A DNA stretch of 7,172 nt. It comes from JAAFIP01 sp043777795 (GTDB taxonomy: Bacteria; Pseudomonadota; Gammaproteobacteria; Burkholderiales; Burkholderiaceae_C). Shown here piece after piece: positions 1-5,555 of this stretch; within the stretch, counting starts at the first letter, position 1; every line of letters begins with the position of its first letter. The position numbers and the translations under genes were made by a program. The DNA is taken from positions 1-7,172 of the forward strand of contig JAYWHJ010000283.1 in the NCBI GenBank assembly GCA_043777795.1. Direction: 5' to 3'. The notes beneath the pieces are model-generated. The model had not been told where the DNA came from. It did no database searches and was given only the letters and a program-made list of their open reading frames with translations.

Positions 1-1
1 G

Positions 2-823
2 GCAGGCCTGCAAAAAGTGTTGGAGGGGGGTTGGAGCGCTACCAGCATCGACGTGGTGCTGCGTGAATGTGATGTGCCCAAGGGCTCGTTCTACCATTAC
101 TTTGCGAGCAAGGAGGCCTTTGGCTATGCGTTGCTGGAGAGCTACCAGGCATTTTTCATGCGGCGCTTGAGTAAGTGGTTTGTAGACCAGCCCACCGATG
201 GGCTAGCGCAGCTGCAAGCGGCGATGGATGGTTTTTTGGCTGACTCTATCGCTGGGATTGAGCGCTATGGCTACCGGCGTGGCTGCCTGGTCGGTGCGCT
301 AGGGCAGGAGGTGGCGGGGCTGCACGAGGGTTTTAGAATCAAGCTGCTGGAGAGCCTGCAATACTGGGACAAAATGCTTGCCAGCGCATTGTTTAACTGT
401 GCGAGCAGCTATCAAAAAAATAGTCATTTAGGCTTTAAAAATTCCAAGGCGACCAGTCTATTGCAAATGAAAAGTAGCCCGCATCACGATCCTGGCACCT
501 TGTTGGAGTGTGAAAAACTGGCGCAGGAGTTTTGGGCAATGTGGGAGGGCGCGGTGCTGCGCAGCCTGTTGGCGCAAAACCCAGAGATGCTGCGTGCTGC
601 GGTTTACCGTTTTATGGGGCAGTTTGCTTTTTGGTTGACCGGCTTACCATCAAAGCCATGCGCGCCCAGGTCAATAGCTGGTGGCAAAATTAGCCCGCAG
701 CCATCGCCTCAGGGCGTGGAAGGCGATTTGCCTGTGCCGCTAGCCCATAAGATGTTAAGTGTTGCGGGAAAATCTAAAAAACCATTACAAATCAACGGTA
801 TGCAAGATGGATTTAATTTTTAG
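2..823 (+). CDS. acuR: AcuR-like TetR-family transcriptional regulator (5' partial)
   Basis: A TetR-type repressor, probably controlling the acryloyl-CoA reductase gene downstream. The frame is open from base 2, so the true start lies left of the window; numbering here is from the internal TTG at 17. Residues 7-40 form the second half of the TetR helix-turn-helix, with the hallmark VPKGSFYHYFASKEAFGYAL. Residues 85-97 (YRRGCLVGALGQE) and 168-184 (LAQEFWAMWEGAVLRSL) match the ligand domain of AcuR as I remember it from Rhodobacter. Two things are odd. About 25 residues (roughly 127-155) encoded by AT-rich DNA interrupt the ligand domain just before HHDPGTLLECEKLAQEFW. Also, homology ends near residue 205, yet the frame continues about 60 residues with a low-complexity tail. 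The protein is therefore longer than the usual ~200 residues and may be frameshifted or impaired. Family is firm; ligand (acrylate) is inferred from the neighbour. Confidence 0.82.
   Translation, partial: AGLQKVLEGGWSATSIDVVLRECDVPKGSFYHYFASKEAFGYALLESYQAFFMRRLSKWFVDQPTDGLAQLQAAMDGFLADSIAGIERYGYRRGCLVGALGQEVAGLHEGFRIKLLESLQYWDKMLASALFNCASSYQKNSHLGFKNSKATSLLQMKSSPHHDPGTLLECEKLAQEFWAMWEGAVLRSLLAQNPEMLRAAVYRFMGQFAFWLTGLPSKPCAPRSIAGGKISPQPSPQGVEGDLPVPLAHKMLSVAGKSKKPLQINGMQDGFNF
405..470 (+). repeat. Degenerate Comamonadaceae-type short repeat inside acuR (copy A)
   Basis: An AT-rich tract starting GCAGCTATCAAAAAAATAG and ending with AAGGCGACCAGTCTATTGCAAATGA-like sequence. The start fits the conserved left end of the repeat (GCTAT, A-run, TAG) and the end fits its right end (AAGCGCTAGAGGC-TATTT...AAATGA) with several substitutions. 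It encodes the extra residues of the regulator in frame and has visibly lower GC than its flanks. It is the weakest of the three copies in the window. Confidence 0.45.
703..727. repeat. Perfect 7-bp inverted repeat in the acuR 3' tail
   Basis: ATCGCCT at 703-709 pairs perfectly with AGGCGAT at 721-727 around an 11-base loop. No T-run follows, so it is not a convincing intrinsic terminator. It lies ten bases after a TAG (691-693) in the neighbouring frame. If the regulator originally ended there, the hairpin would sit in what was intergenic DNA. Confidence 0.35.
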
Positions 824-835
824 ACGACCGGTCTA
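821..835. promoter_or_regulatory. Palindromic operator-like site upstream of acuI
   Basis: TAGAC-GACCG-GTCTA is a perfect 5-bp inverted repeat with a 5-base spacer, and it contains the overlapping 8-bp palindrome GACCGGTC. Its first three bases are the acuR stop codon. It lies 74 bases before the acuI start next to AT-rich DNA (TATTATTGATATTTT) that could supply a -10 element. TetR-family repressors bind such palindromes, so an AcuR operator is the natural reading. I cannot assign a clear -35/-10 pair. Confidence 0.5.
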
Positions 836-909
836 TTATTGATATTTTGATGCAATTAAGACATTTGCACTCGCGACCTTCACTCCATTTAACTTTAAGA
901 AAATCCTCC

Positions 910-1896
910 ATGAAAGCACTTCTTCTTACCAAATCCCCCGACTTCGCAGCCAATCTGACCGAGGTCGATACGGCTCAGCTCCCGCCTGCCGACGTGCATG
1001 TGCGCGTAGCCTATTCCACGCTGAACTACAAAGACGCACTGGCCATTACAAACAAAAGTGCAGTAGTGCGCGCTTGGCCAATGGTGGCAGGCATTGATGG
1101 GGCGGGCGAAGTCATCGCCTCCAGCCACCCCGCGTGGAAGGCGGGCGATGCCTTCATTCACAACGGATGGGGCGTGGGCGAAACGCATTGGGGCTGTTTG
1201 GCGCAGGAGGCGCGGCTCAAGGGCGATTGGTTGGTCAAGCCTCCCTTGGCGGCCGCCAAGCTGGCCTTCACCCACCGCCAGGCTATGGCCATCGGCACCG
1301 CGGGCTACACCTCCATGCTCTGCGTAATGGCGCTGGAGGAGCGCGGCGTATTGCCCGCTAGCGGCGAGATTTTGGTCACTGGTGCCACAGGCGGCGTGGG
1401 CAGCGTGGCGGTAGCCCTGCTGTCCAAGCTGGGCTACACCGTGGTGGCTGCGACGGGCAAGGCCAGCCAAGAGGCTTACCTCAAGCAGTTGGGCGCTACC
1501 AGCATCATCGACCGCGCCGAGCTGTCTGCCCCCGGAAAACCGCTGCAAAAAGAACGCTGGGCGGGTGTGGTGGATGCCGTTGGCTCACACACCCTGGCCA
1601 ACGCGCTCGCGCAAACCCGCTACGGCGGCGCGGTAGCGGCCTGCGGCCTGGCACAAGGACTGGACTTGCCCAGCAGCGTCATGCCCTTCATTCTGCGCGG
1701 CGTGGCCCTGATCGGGGTGGACTCGGTCATGGCGCCGCTGGCCCGCCGCCAAACTGCCTGGAGCCGCTTGGCCCGCGATCTCGACCCCGCGCTACTGGAG
1801 AGCATGATCGAGGAGGTGCCATTGGAAGGCGCTATCGACAAAGCGCAGCAGTTGATGGCGGGTACGGTGCGCGGACGCGTGGTGGTGAAGATTTAG
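910..1896 (+). CDS. acuI: Acryloyl-CoA reductase (NADPH), AcuI/YhdH family
   Basis: A zinc-independent medium-chain dehydrogenase/reductase that reduces acryloyl-CoA to propionyl-CoA with NADPH in the cytoplasm, removing a toxic electrophile. The 328 residues from this ATG equal the family length. The N-terminal catalytic fold has STLNYKDALA (36-45) and a PMVAGIDGAGEV stretch (57-68). The Rossmann nucleotide-binding loop is VTGATGGVGSVAV (156-168), followed by ATGK (181-184), where a basic residue favours NADPH. ACGLAQG (244-250) and the terminal TVRGRVVVKI are also family-typical. The ATG at 910 is chosen because homologues begin MKALLL; an in-frame ATG at 847 would add 21 unlike residues. 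The ribosome-binding site is weak (TTAAGAAA). It follows the AcuR-like regulator with a palindrome between them, as expected for a repressor-controlled detoxification gene. The zinc-binding lobe of true alcohol dehydrogenases is absent. Confidence 0.93.
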   Translation: MKALLLTKSPDFAANLTEVDTAQLPPADVHVRVAYSTLNYKDALAITNKSAVVRAWPMVAGIDGAGEVIASSHPAWKAGDAFIHNGWGVGETHWGCLAQEARLKGDWLVKPPLAAAKLAFTHRQAMAIGTAGYTSMLCVMALEERGVLPASGEILVTGATGGVGSVAVALLSKLGYTVVAATGKASQEAYLKQLGATSIIDRAELSAPGKPLQKERWAGVVDAVGSHTLANALAQTRYGGAVAACGLAQGLDLPSSVMPFILRGVALIGVDSVMAPLARRQTAWSRLARDLDPALLESMIEEVPLEGAIDKAQQLMAGTVRGRVVVKI

Positions 1897-1950
1897 CGTT
1901 TTCCTGCTGCCTCTTTCCCGTATCCGCCACCTGGTCATACCACTTAAGCC

Positions 1951-1956
1951 GAGGAG
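1951..1956 (+). promoter_or_regulatory. Ribosome-binding site for the upstream frame at 1969
   Basis: GAGGAG lies 12 bases before the ATG at 1969. It supports translation initiation in the short frame that overlaps the start of xdhC. The spacing is longer than ideal. Confidence 0.45.
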
Positions 1957-1968
1957 CCTGCCATCGCG

Positions 1969-2037
1969 ATGTCTGCTGTTAACGCCACCGACCTTTTACC
2001 TGGCTTGCAAGCGGAGGCCTTGCGTGCTGCCGCGTGA
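1969..2037 (+). other. 22-codon frame overlapping the xdhC start: leader peptide or displaced XdhC N-terminus
   Basis: Starting at the ATG behind GAGGAG, this frame reads MSAVNATDLLPGLQAEALRAAA and stops at TGA 2035-2037. It overlaps the xdhC frame by 14 bases from the GTG at 2024. If the T at 2035 is skipped, the two frames join into ...EALRAAAEAVLRDKLALRDAVLITI, a smooth helical N terminus for XdhC. Three readings fit: a translated leader coupled to xdhC, the true XdhC start disrupted by a one-base insertion or sequencing error, or chance. Confidence 0.45.
2013..2017 (+). promoter_or_regulatory. Ribosome-binding site for the GTG start of xdhC
   Basis: GGAGG stands 6 bases before the GTG at 2024, ideal spacing. 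It decides for that start if the gene is translated independently of the upstream frame. Confidence 0.5.
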
Positions 2038-2860
2038 GGCAGTCCTTCGGGACAAATTGGCGCTGCGAGACGCCGTGTTGATCACCATCGACCGCTTTGA
2101 AGGCTCCAGCCCGCGCGAGGTGGGTGCCTGGATGCTGGTGCTTGATAACGAGGTGCTGGGCACCGTGGGCGGCGGCAATTTGGAGTATCAGGCCATCGCG
2201 CATGGGCGCGAGTTACTGCAGCAAGTTGCCCCAGCTGACGAACAACGCCGCTACCCACTAGGCCCCACATTGGGGCAGTGTTGCGGCGGTGTAGTGCATC
2301 TCAAGTTTAGCTTCATCAGCGCGCGAGATGCTATAAAAAGAGAAGCTTCTCTCGCAATTATTCATTGCGCTGGAGGCCTAAATGCCTTTAATGTAGCGCT
2401 CTTTGGTGGCGGCCATGTAGGCAAAGCCTTGGTCCACGTGCTGGCCACGCTGCCATGCGCTATCACCTGGATAGACAGCCGCGACGAGATTTTTCCAGCG
2501 GCCGTGCCCAGCCATGTGCAGTGCGAACATTCAGCTCCCGTGCATGCCGCCGTTAACGAGGTGCCTGCTGGCAGCTATGTGCTCATCATGAGCTTTAGCC
2601 ATGCGGAAGACTTGGACGTCGTGGCCGCTTGCCTCACGCGCCTGCGTAAGCGCAACGACTTGCCTTTTATCGGCCTGATCGGCAGCAAAACCAAATGGGC
2701 GACCTTTCGCCATCGCTTGGAAGAGCGTGGCTTTAGTGCGTCTGAGATTGCGCGCATTACCTGCCCCATAGGCATCGATGGCATCTCAGGCAAAGAGCCA
2801 GAGGTGATTGCCGTCAGCGTGGCAGCGCAGCTTTTGCGGCTGCGCGCGCTGCAGAACTAA
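2024..2860 (+). CDS. xdhC: XdhC, molybdenum cofactor insertion chaperone for xanthine dehydrogenase
   Basis: XdhC binds molybdenum cofactor, promotes its sulfuration and delivers it to xanthine dehydrogenase (XdhAB) of purine breakdown; it acts in the cytoplasm and is not part of the final enzyme. From the GTG start it has 278 residues, normal for the family. The XdhC N-terminal domain shows GSSPREVGAWMLV (28-40), GTVGGGNLEYQAI (47-59) and LGPTLGQCCGGVVHL (80-94), including the paired cysteines 86-87. The Rossmann-like C-terminal domain shows VALFGGGHVGKALV (124-137), IDSRDEIFP (150-158), FIGLIGSKTKWATF (215-228) and ITCPIGIDGISGKEPEVIAVSVAAQLL (245-271). The linker between the domains (about residues 102-121) is encoded by a short repeat element. 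A second frame from 1969 may supply an alternative N terminus. No xdhA or xdhB lies beside it; acuI is upstream and a glyoxalase II gene converges from the other side. Confidence 0.93.
   Translation: MLPREAVLRDKLALRDAVLITIDRFEGSSPREVGAWMLVLDNEVLGTVGGGNLEYQAIAHGRELLQQVAPADEQRRYPLGPTLGQCCGGVVHLKFSFISARDAIKREASLAIIHCAGGLNAFNVALFGGGHVGKALVHVLATLPCAITWIDSRDEIFPAAVPSHVQCEHSAPVHAAVNEVPAGSYVLIMSFSHAEDLDVVAACLTRLRKRNDLPFIGLIGSKTKWATFRHRLEERGFSASEIARITCPIGIDGISGKEPEVIAVSVAAQLLRLRALQN
2328..2385 (+). repeat. Comamonadaceae-type short repeat inside xdhC (copy B)
   Basis: ATGCTATAAAAAGAGAAGCTTC, then CTCGCAA, then TTCATTGCGCTGGAGGCCTAAATG. This matches closely the repeat form I recall from Comamonadaceae intergenic regions (GCTAT, A-run, GAGCTTCT-GCGC ... 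GCGCTAGAGGCC-AAATG). Its left half matches copy C at 5418-5476 (ATGCTAT, AGCTTC and CGCAA at the same spacing). It is read in frame as the linker DAIKREASLAIIHCAGGLNA between the two XdhC domains, a position that tolerates variation. Confidence 0.65.
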
Positions 2861-2872
2861 GTTCTGCCTGGC

Positions 2873-3664
2873 TCACCAAGTGTTGCGCAACTCGCGCAGC
2901 TTCATAAAAACCGTCTTGGCATCGGGCTGGGCAGGTAAATCTGGAAAACTCTCGCGCAGCTGGGCAATCACGCTGGGGCTGCTGAGCCGAAAGAAGGTGT
3001 TGTGCTGCTTTTCGTCTCCCAAAGTGGTCACCACCGACTTGGCGGGATCATGGCCCTGCACAGCGGGCAGAAGCCCTTTGGCGGCTGCGTTGTCTGGCTC
3101 GCGTGCCAGGGTGAACTTGAGGTTGGTTTCGATGTAATCGTGGCCGGGGTAGAGCAGGGTGTTATCGGGCAGTTTGGCTAATTTGTCGGCAAAGCTTGCA
3201 TACATGGCGTGCACATCGCCGCCGTTGTGCACATTGCCCGCGCCGGCATTAAACAGCGTGTCACCAGAGAACAGCGCCGGTTGCTCGGTGTGTGAGCGCA
3301 GGCAGATATGGCACATCGTGTGGCCGGGGGTGTCCAGGCATTCCAGCTCCACGGTTTTACCTACTTTGATGATATCGCCCGCCTGCACCCCCCGGTCCAT
3401 ACCGGCGATGCGTCCACCCGCTTTGTGGTGCGCGATCACTTTGGCTCCCGTGGCGGCTACCACCGCATCGTTGCCTCCAATATGGTCATGGTGCTCATGG
3501 GTGTTGAGGATTTGCGTGATCTGCCAACCCTTGACCTTTGCGGTCGCCAGTGTTTTTTCATGGTCCAGCGGGTCAATGGCCAAGGCCTCGCCGGTTTCCG
3601 GGCAGGCGATCAGGTAGTTGAAATTGCGGTAGGCGTTGCCCGTCCAGATGCGTTCGACAATCAT
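2873..3664 (-). CDS. gloB: Glyoxalase II / hydroxyacylglutathione hydrolase-like metallo-hydrolase
   Basis: Predicted to hydrolyse S-lactoylglutathione to lactate and glutathione, the second step of cytoplasmic methylglyoxal detoxification. At 263 residues it has the full family length. The metallo-beta-lactamase signature THEHHDH spans 55-61, and all seven expected metal ligands are present: H56, H58, H115 and shared D135 for one site, D60, H61 and H175 (PGHDY) for the other. The glyoxalase II C-terminal segment follows (NLKFTLAREPDNAA, about 181-195; NTFFRL, 222-227), ending in LRELR with basic residues where E. coli GloB has R-x-x-K. One feature is unusual: after SGDTLF, the usual GCGR/GCGK-F-EG glutathione-contact loop is replaced by NAGAGNVHNGG (139-149). 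The start ATG has a weak upstream GGA. It is convergent with xdhC (12 bases) and divergent from the exporter gene. Thiol substrate is less certain than the fold. Confidence 0.87.
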   Translation of the reverse strand: MIVERIWTGNAYRNFNYLIACPETGEALAIDPLDHEKTLATAKVKGWQITQILNTHEHHDHIGGNDAVVAATGAKVIAHHKAGGRIAGMDRGVQAGDIIKVGKTVELECLDTPGHTMCHICLRSHTEQPALFSGDTLFNAGAGNVHNGGDVHAMYASFADKLAKLPDNTLLYPGHDYIETNLKFTLAREPDNAAAKGLLPAVQGHDPAKSVVTTLGDEKQHNTFFRLSSPSVIAQLRESFPDLPAQPDAKTVFMKLRELRNTW

Positions 3665-3750
3665 GTGTGGTTCCGGTGGAGTTTGGGATGGCAGAAGTTA
3701 CCACGTTTCATTACAGGGGAATAAGTCAACAACCGCTATCATCAAGGCTC
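3665..3750. promoter_or_regulatory. Divergent intergenic region between the glyoxalase II and exporter genes
   Basis: These 86 bases separate two divergent start codons and must carry promoters for both genes unless the exporter starts at the GTG at 3667. I see an AAGG ribosome-binding-like element at 3744-3747, close to the ATG at 3751, but no clear -35/-10 pair or operator palindrome. Confidence 0.4.
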
Positions 3751-5376
3751 ATGCCCGAACCCCGCCCTCACGTCGCGCCCGCAGCGCACCCCGACAACGA
3801 CCTGTCCCCGCTGGCACCGCTGCGCCAGCCAGTGTTTCGGATGCTGTGGCTCACCTGGCTGATCGCCAACACTAGCATGTGGATGAACGACGTGGCGGCG
3901 GCGTGGATGATGACCTCGCTGACCACCACGCCGCTGTGGATTGCCTTGGTGCAAACGGCGGCCAGTTTGCCGGTGTTTTTGCTGGGCTTGCCCAGCGGCG
4001 CACTGGCCGATATTGTGGACCGTAAACGCTATTACCTGTTCACCCAAATCTGGGTGGCCTTGGTGGCCAGTGTGCTGAGCGTGGCGGTCTTTCTGGGCAT
4101 GATGTCGCCGGGGCTGCTGCTGGCGCTGGTGTTTGCCAATGGCATCGGCTTGGCCATGCGCTGGCCGGTGTTTGCCGCCATCGTGCCCGAGGTGGTGTCC
4201 AGAGCGCAGCTGCCCGCCGCGCTGGGCCTGAATGGCGTGTCGATGAACGCGTCGCGCATTTTGGGGCCCTTGGTCGCGGGCGCATTGATTGCCAGCGCGG
4301 GCAGCGAGTGGGTGTTTGCGCTCAACGCTGTGTTGTCGCTGGTCTGCGCCGTCGTCATCTCGCGCTGGCAGCGCGAGCACACGCCGCACCCGCTGGGACG
4401 CGAGCGCCTGGGCAGCGCCATCCGTATTGGCCTGCAGTACGTGGGGCAGTCGCGCCACCTGCAAGGCGTGCTGGTTCGCGTCTCGATTTTCTTTTTCAGC
4501 TCGACCGCGCTCACGGCTTTGCTGCCACTGGTGGCGCGTGGTTTGCAGGGCGGCGGTGCGGGTACCTTCACTTTGCTCTTGGCCTGCATGGGCGCAGGGG
4601 CCATTGTGGCCACCATGTTTTTGCCGCAGCTGCGCAGGCGGCTGGCGGGCAACGCGCTGGTGTTGTGCGGTGCGGCGGTGCAGTCTGTCGCCATGCTGGT
4701 GATCGCCTTCACGCCCTATATTTGGCTTGCTGTGCCCGCCATGCTGTGCGCGGGCGCGGCGTGGATCACAGTGGCTAACTCACTCAGCGTGTCAGCGCAA
4801 ATGGGCCTGCCCAACTGGGTGCGGGCGCGCGGCATGTCCATGTACCAAATGGCCATCATGGGCGCCAGCGCGCTGGGCGCGGCGGTGTGGGGCCAGGTGG
4901 CTACGGTGGGCAGTGTGCAAATCAGCCTGATTGTGGGAGCCCTGGTGGGCACGGGTGCCATGCTGCTGGCCAACCGCCTGATGCCCGGGCAGGGCATGGT
5001 GGAAGACCTCACCCCGTCCAACGTGTTCAAGGTGCCGCAGGCCGACGCACCGCCCGCGCAGGGCCATGTGATGGCCATGATTGAATACCGCATCGAGCCC
5101 GAGCGCGCCGATGCCTTCAAAGCGCTGATGCAAGAAAGCCGCCGCAGCCGCATGCGCCACGGCGCGCTATCGTGGGAGCTGTTGCAAGACATCAACGAGC
5201 CCGGGCGCTTTGTAGAAATGATCGAAGACGCCTCCTGGACCGAGCACCTGCGCCGCTTCGACCGCGTCACCGCTGCGGATGTAGCCCTGCGTGACCGCAA
5301 GCTGGCCTTCCACATCGGCGAATCCCCACCCGTGGTGACCCGCAGCATCATGGCAACGACGCTGAAGTCAGCTTGA
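3751..5376 (+). CDS. MFS_3 family transporter (EntS-like / 'transmembrane secretion effector' type)
   Basis: A major facilitator superfamily exporter of the inner membrane, proton-driven by family analogy; substrate unknown. From the ATG at 3751 it has 541 residues. Hydrophobic segments alternate with short loops from about residue 29 to 410, consistent with about 12 membrane helices. The loop GALADIVDRKRYY (83-95) is the conserved MFS motif between helices 2 and 3. NGVSMNASRILGPLVAG (161-177) and NWVRARGMSMYQMAIMGASALGA (355-377) are typical of the EntS/MFS_3 group. After the last helix a soluble tail (about 438-532; HVMAMIEYRIEPERADAF, WELLQDINEPGRFVEMIEDASWTEHLRR) resembles a monooxygenase-like alpha/beta-barrel domain, which many MFS_3 proteins carry, so it is not a novel fusion. 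An upstream in-frame GTG at 3667 would add 28 residues that look non-coding. High GC and uniform codon use suggest a resident gene. A siderophore or drug role cannot be told from context. Confidence 0.87.
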   Translation: MPEPRPHVAPAAHPDNDLSPLAPLRQPVFRMLWLTWLIANTSMWMNDVAAAWMMTSLTTTPLWIALVQTAASLPVFLLGLPSGALADIVDRKRYYLFTQIWVALVASVLSVAVFLGMMSPGLLLALVFANGIGLAMRWPVFAAIVPEVVSRAQLPAALGLNGVSMNASRILGPLVAGALIASAGSEWVFALNAVLSLVCAVVISRWQREHTPHPLGRERLGSAIRIGLQYVGQSRHLQGVLVRVSIFFFSSTALTALLPLVARGLQGGGAGTFTLLLACMGAGAIVATMFLPQLRRRLAGNALVLCGAAVQSVAMLVIAFTPYIWLAVPAMLCAGAAWITVANSLSVSAQMGLPNWVRARGMSMYQMAIMGASALGAAVWGQVATVGSVQISLIVGALVGTGAMLLANRLMPGQGMVEDLTPSNVFKVPQADAPPAQGHVMAMIEYRIEPERADAFKALMQESRRSRMRHGALSWELLQDINEPGRFVEMIEDASWTEHLRRFDRVTAADVALRDRKLAFHIGESPPVVTRSIMATTLKSA

Positions 5377-5378
5377 GT

Positions 5379-5410
5379 CGGTTGAAACTTCTAAACCGTC
5401 TGCAATTTTT
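5379..5410 (+). terminator. Weak terminator-like hairpin after the exporter gene
   Basis: CGGTT at 5379-5383 pairs with AACCG at 5394-5398, with a 10-base loop. A run of five T follows only after eight bases (5406-5410). The location, three bases past the stop codon, fits a terminator, but the short stem and the displaced T-run make it weak. Confidence 0.3.
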
Positions 5411-5417
5411 GCTGATG

Positions 5418-5476
5418 AATGCTATTTAATAAGTAGCTTCCACCGCAACATTTTAAAGTGCTGCAGACTTATTGGG
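5418..5476 (+). repeat. Comamonadaceae-type short repeat, intergenic (copy C)
   Basis: AATGCTATTTAATAAGTAGC then TTCCACCGCAACATTTTAAAG then TGCTGCAGACTTATTGG. It shares ATGCTAT, AGCTTC, CGCAA and a right-hand GCGCTG/GTGCTG-AG-C-TA block, in the same order and nearly the same spacing, with copy B in xdhC. It lies in the 179 non-coding bases between the exporter gene and the decayed glycosylase gene, the expected sort of site for such a repeat. Confidence 0.6.
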
Positions 5477-5555
5477 GTATCAAAACAAGGTCCAAAAAGA
5501 GCTACACAATCAAGAGATAAGGCAATGCCCCAATCCGCCCGTCCTTCACAAAGCG

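Noticed and set aside
847..909. Earlier ATG in frame with acuI
   Set aside because: It would add 21 residues (MMQLRHLHSRPSLH...) not expected in AcuI, whose homologues start MKAL; no ribosome-binding site precedes it.
895..1548. Long minus-strand open frame (217 codons) across acuI
   Set aside because: It lies wholly within the acuI frame, has no recognisable domain and shows the composition expected of the complement of a GC-rich gene.
2029..2040. Programmed +1 frameshift of the prfB type at GCG-TGA in xdhC
   Set aside because: There is no prfB-like CTT slippery codon and no properly spaced internal Shine-Dalgarno, and a good GTG start exists, so reinitiation or an indel is simpler; kept only as an alternative.
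3742..4712. Long minus-strand frames opposite the exporter gene, rich in His, Gln and Arg
   Set aside because: They are antisense shadows of a high-GC membrane protein gene; the plus frame has the hydrophobic pattern and MFS motifs.
5062..5376. Soluble C-terminal domain on the MFS exporter as a novel fusion
   Set aside because: An alpha/beta-barrel-like tail of about 100 residues is a regular part of MFS_3-type proteins.
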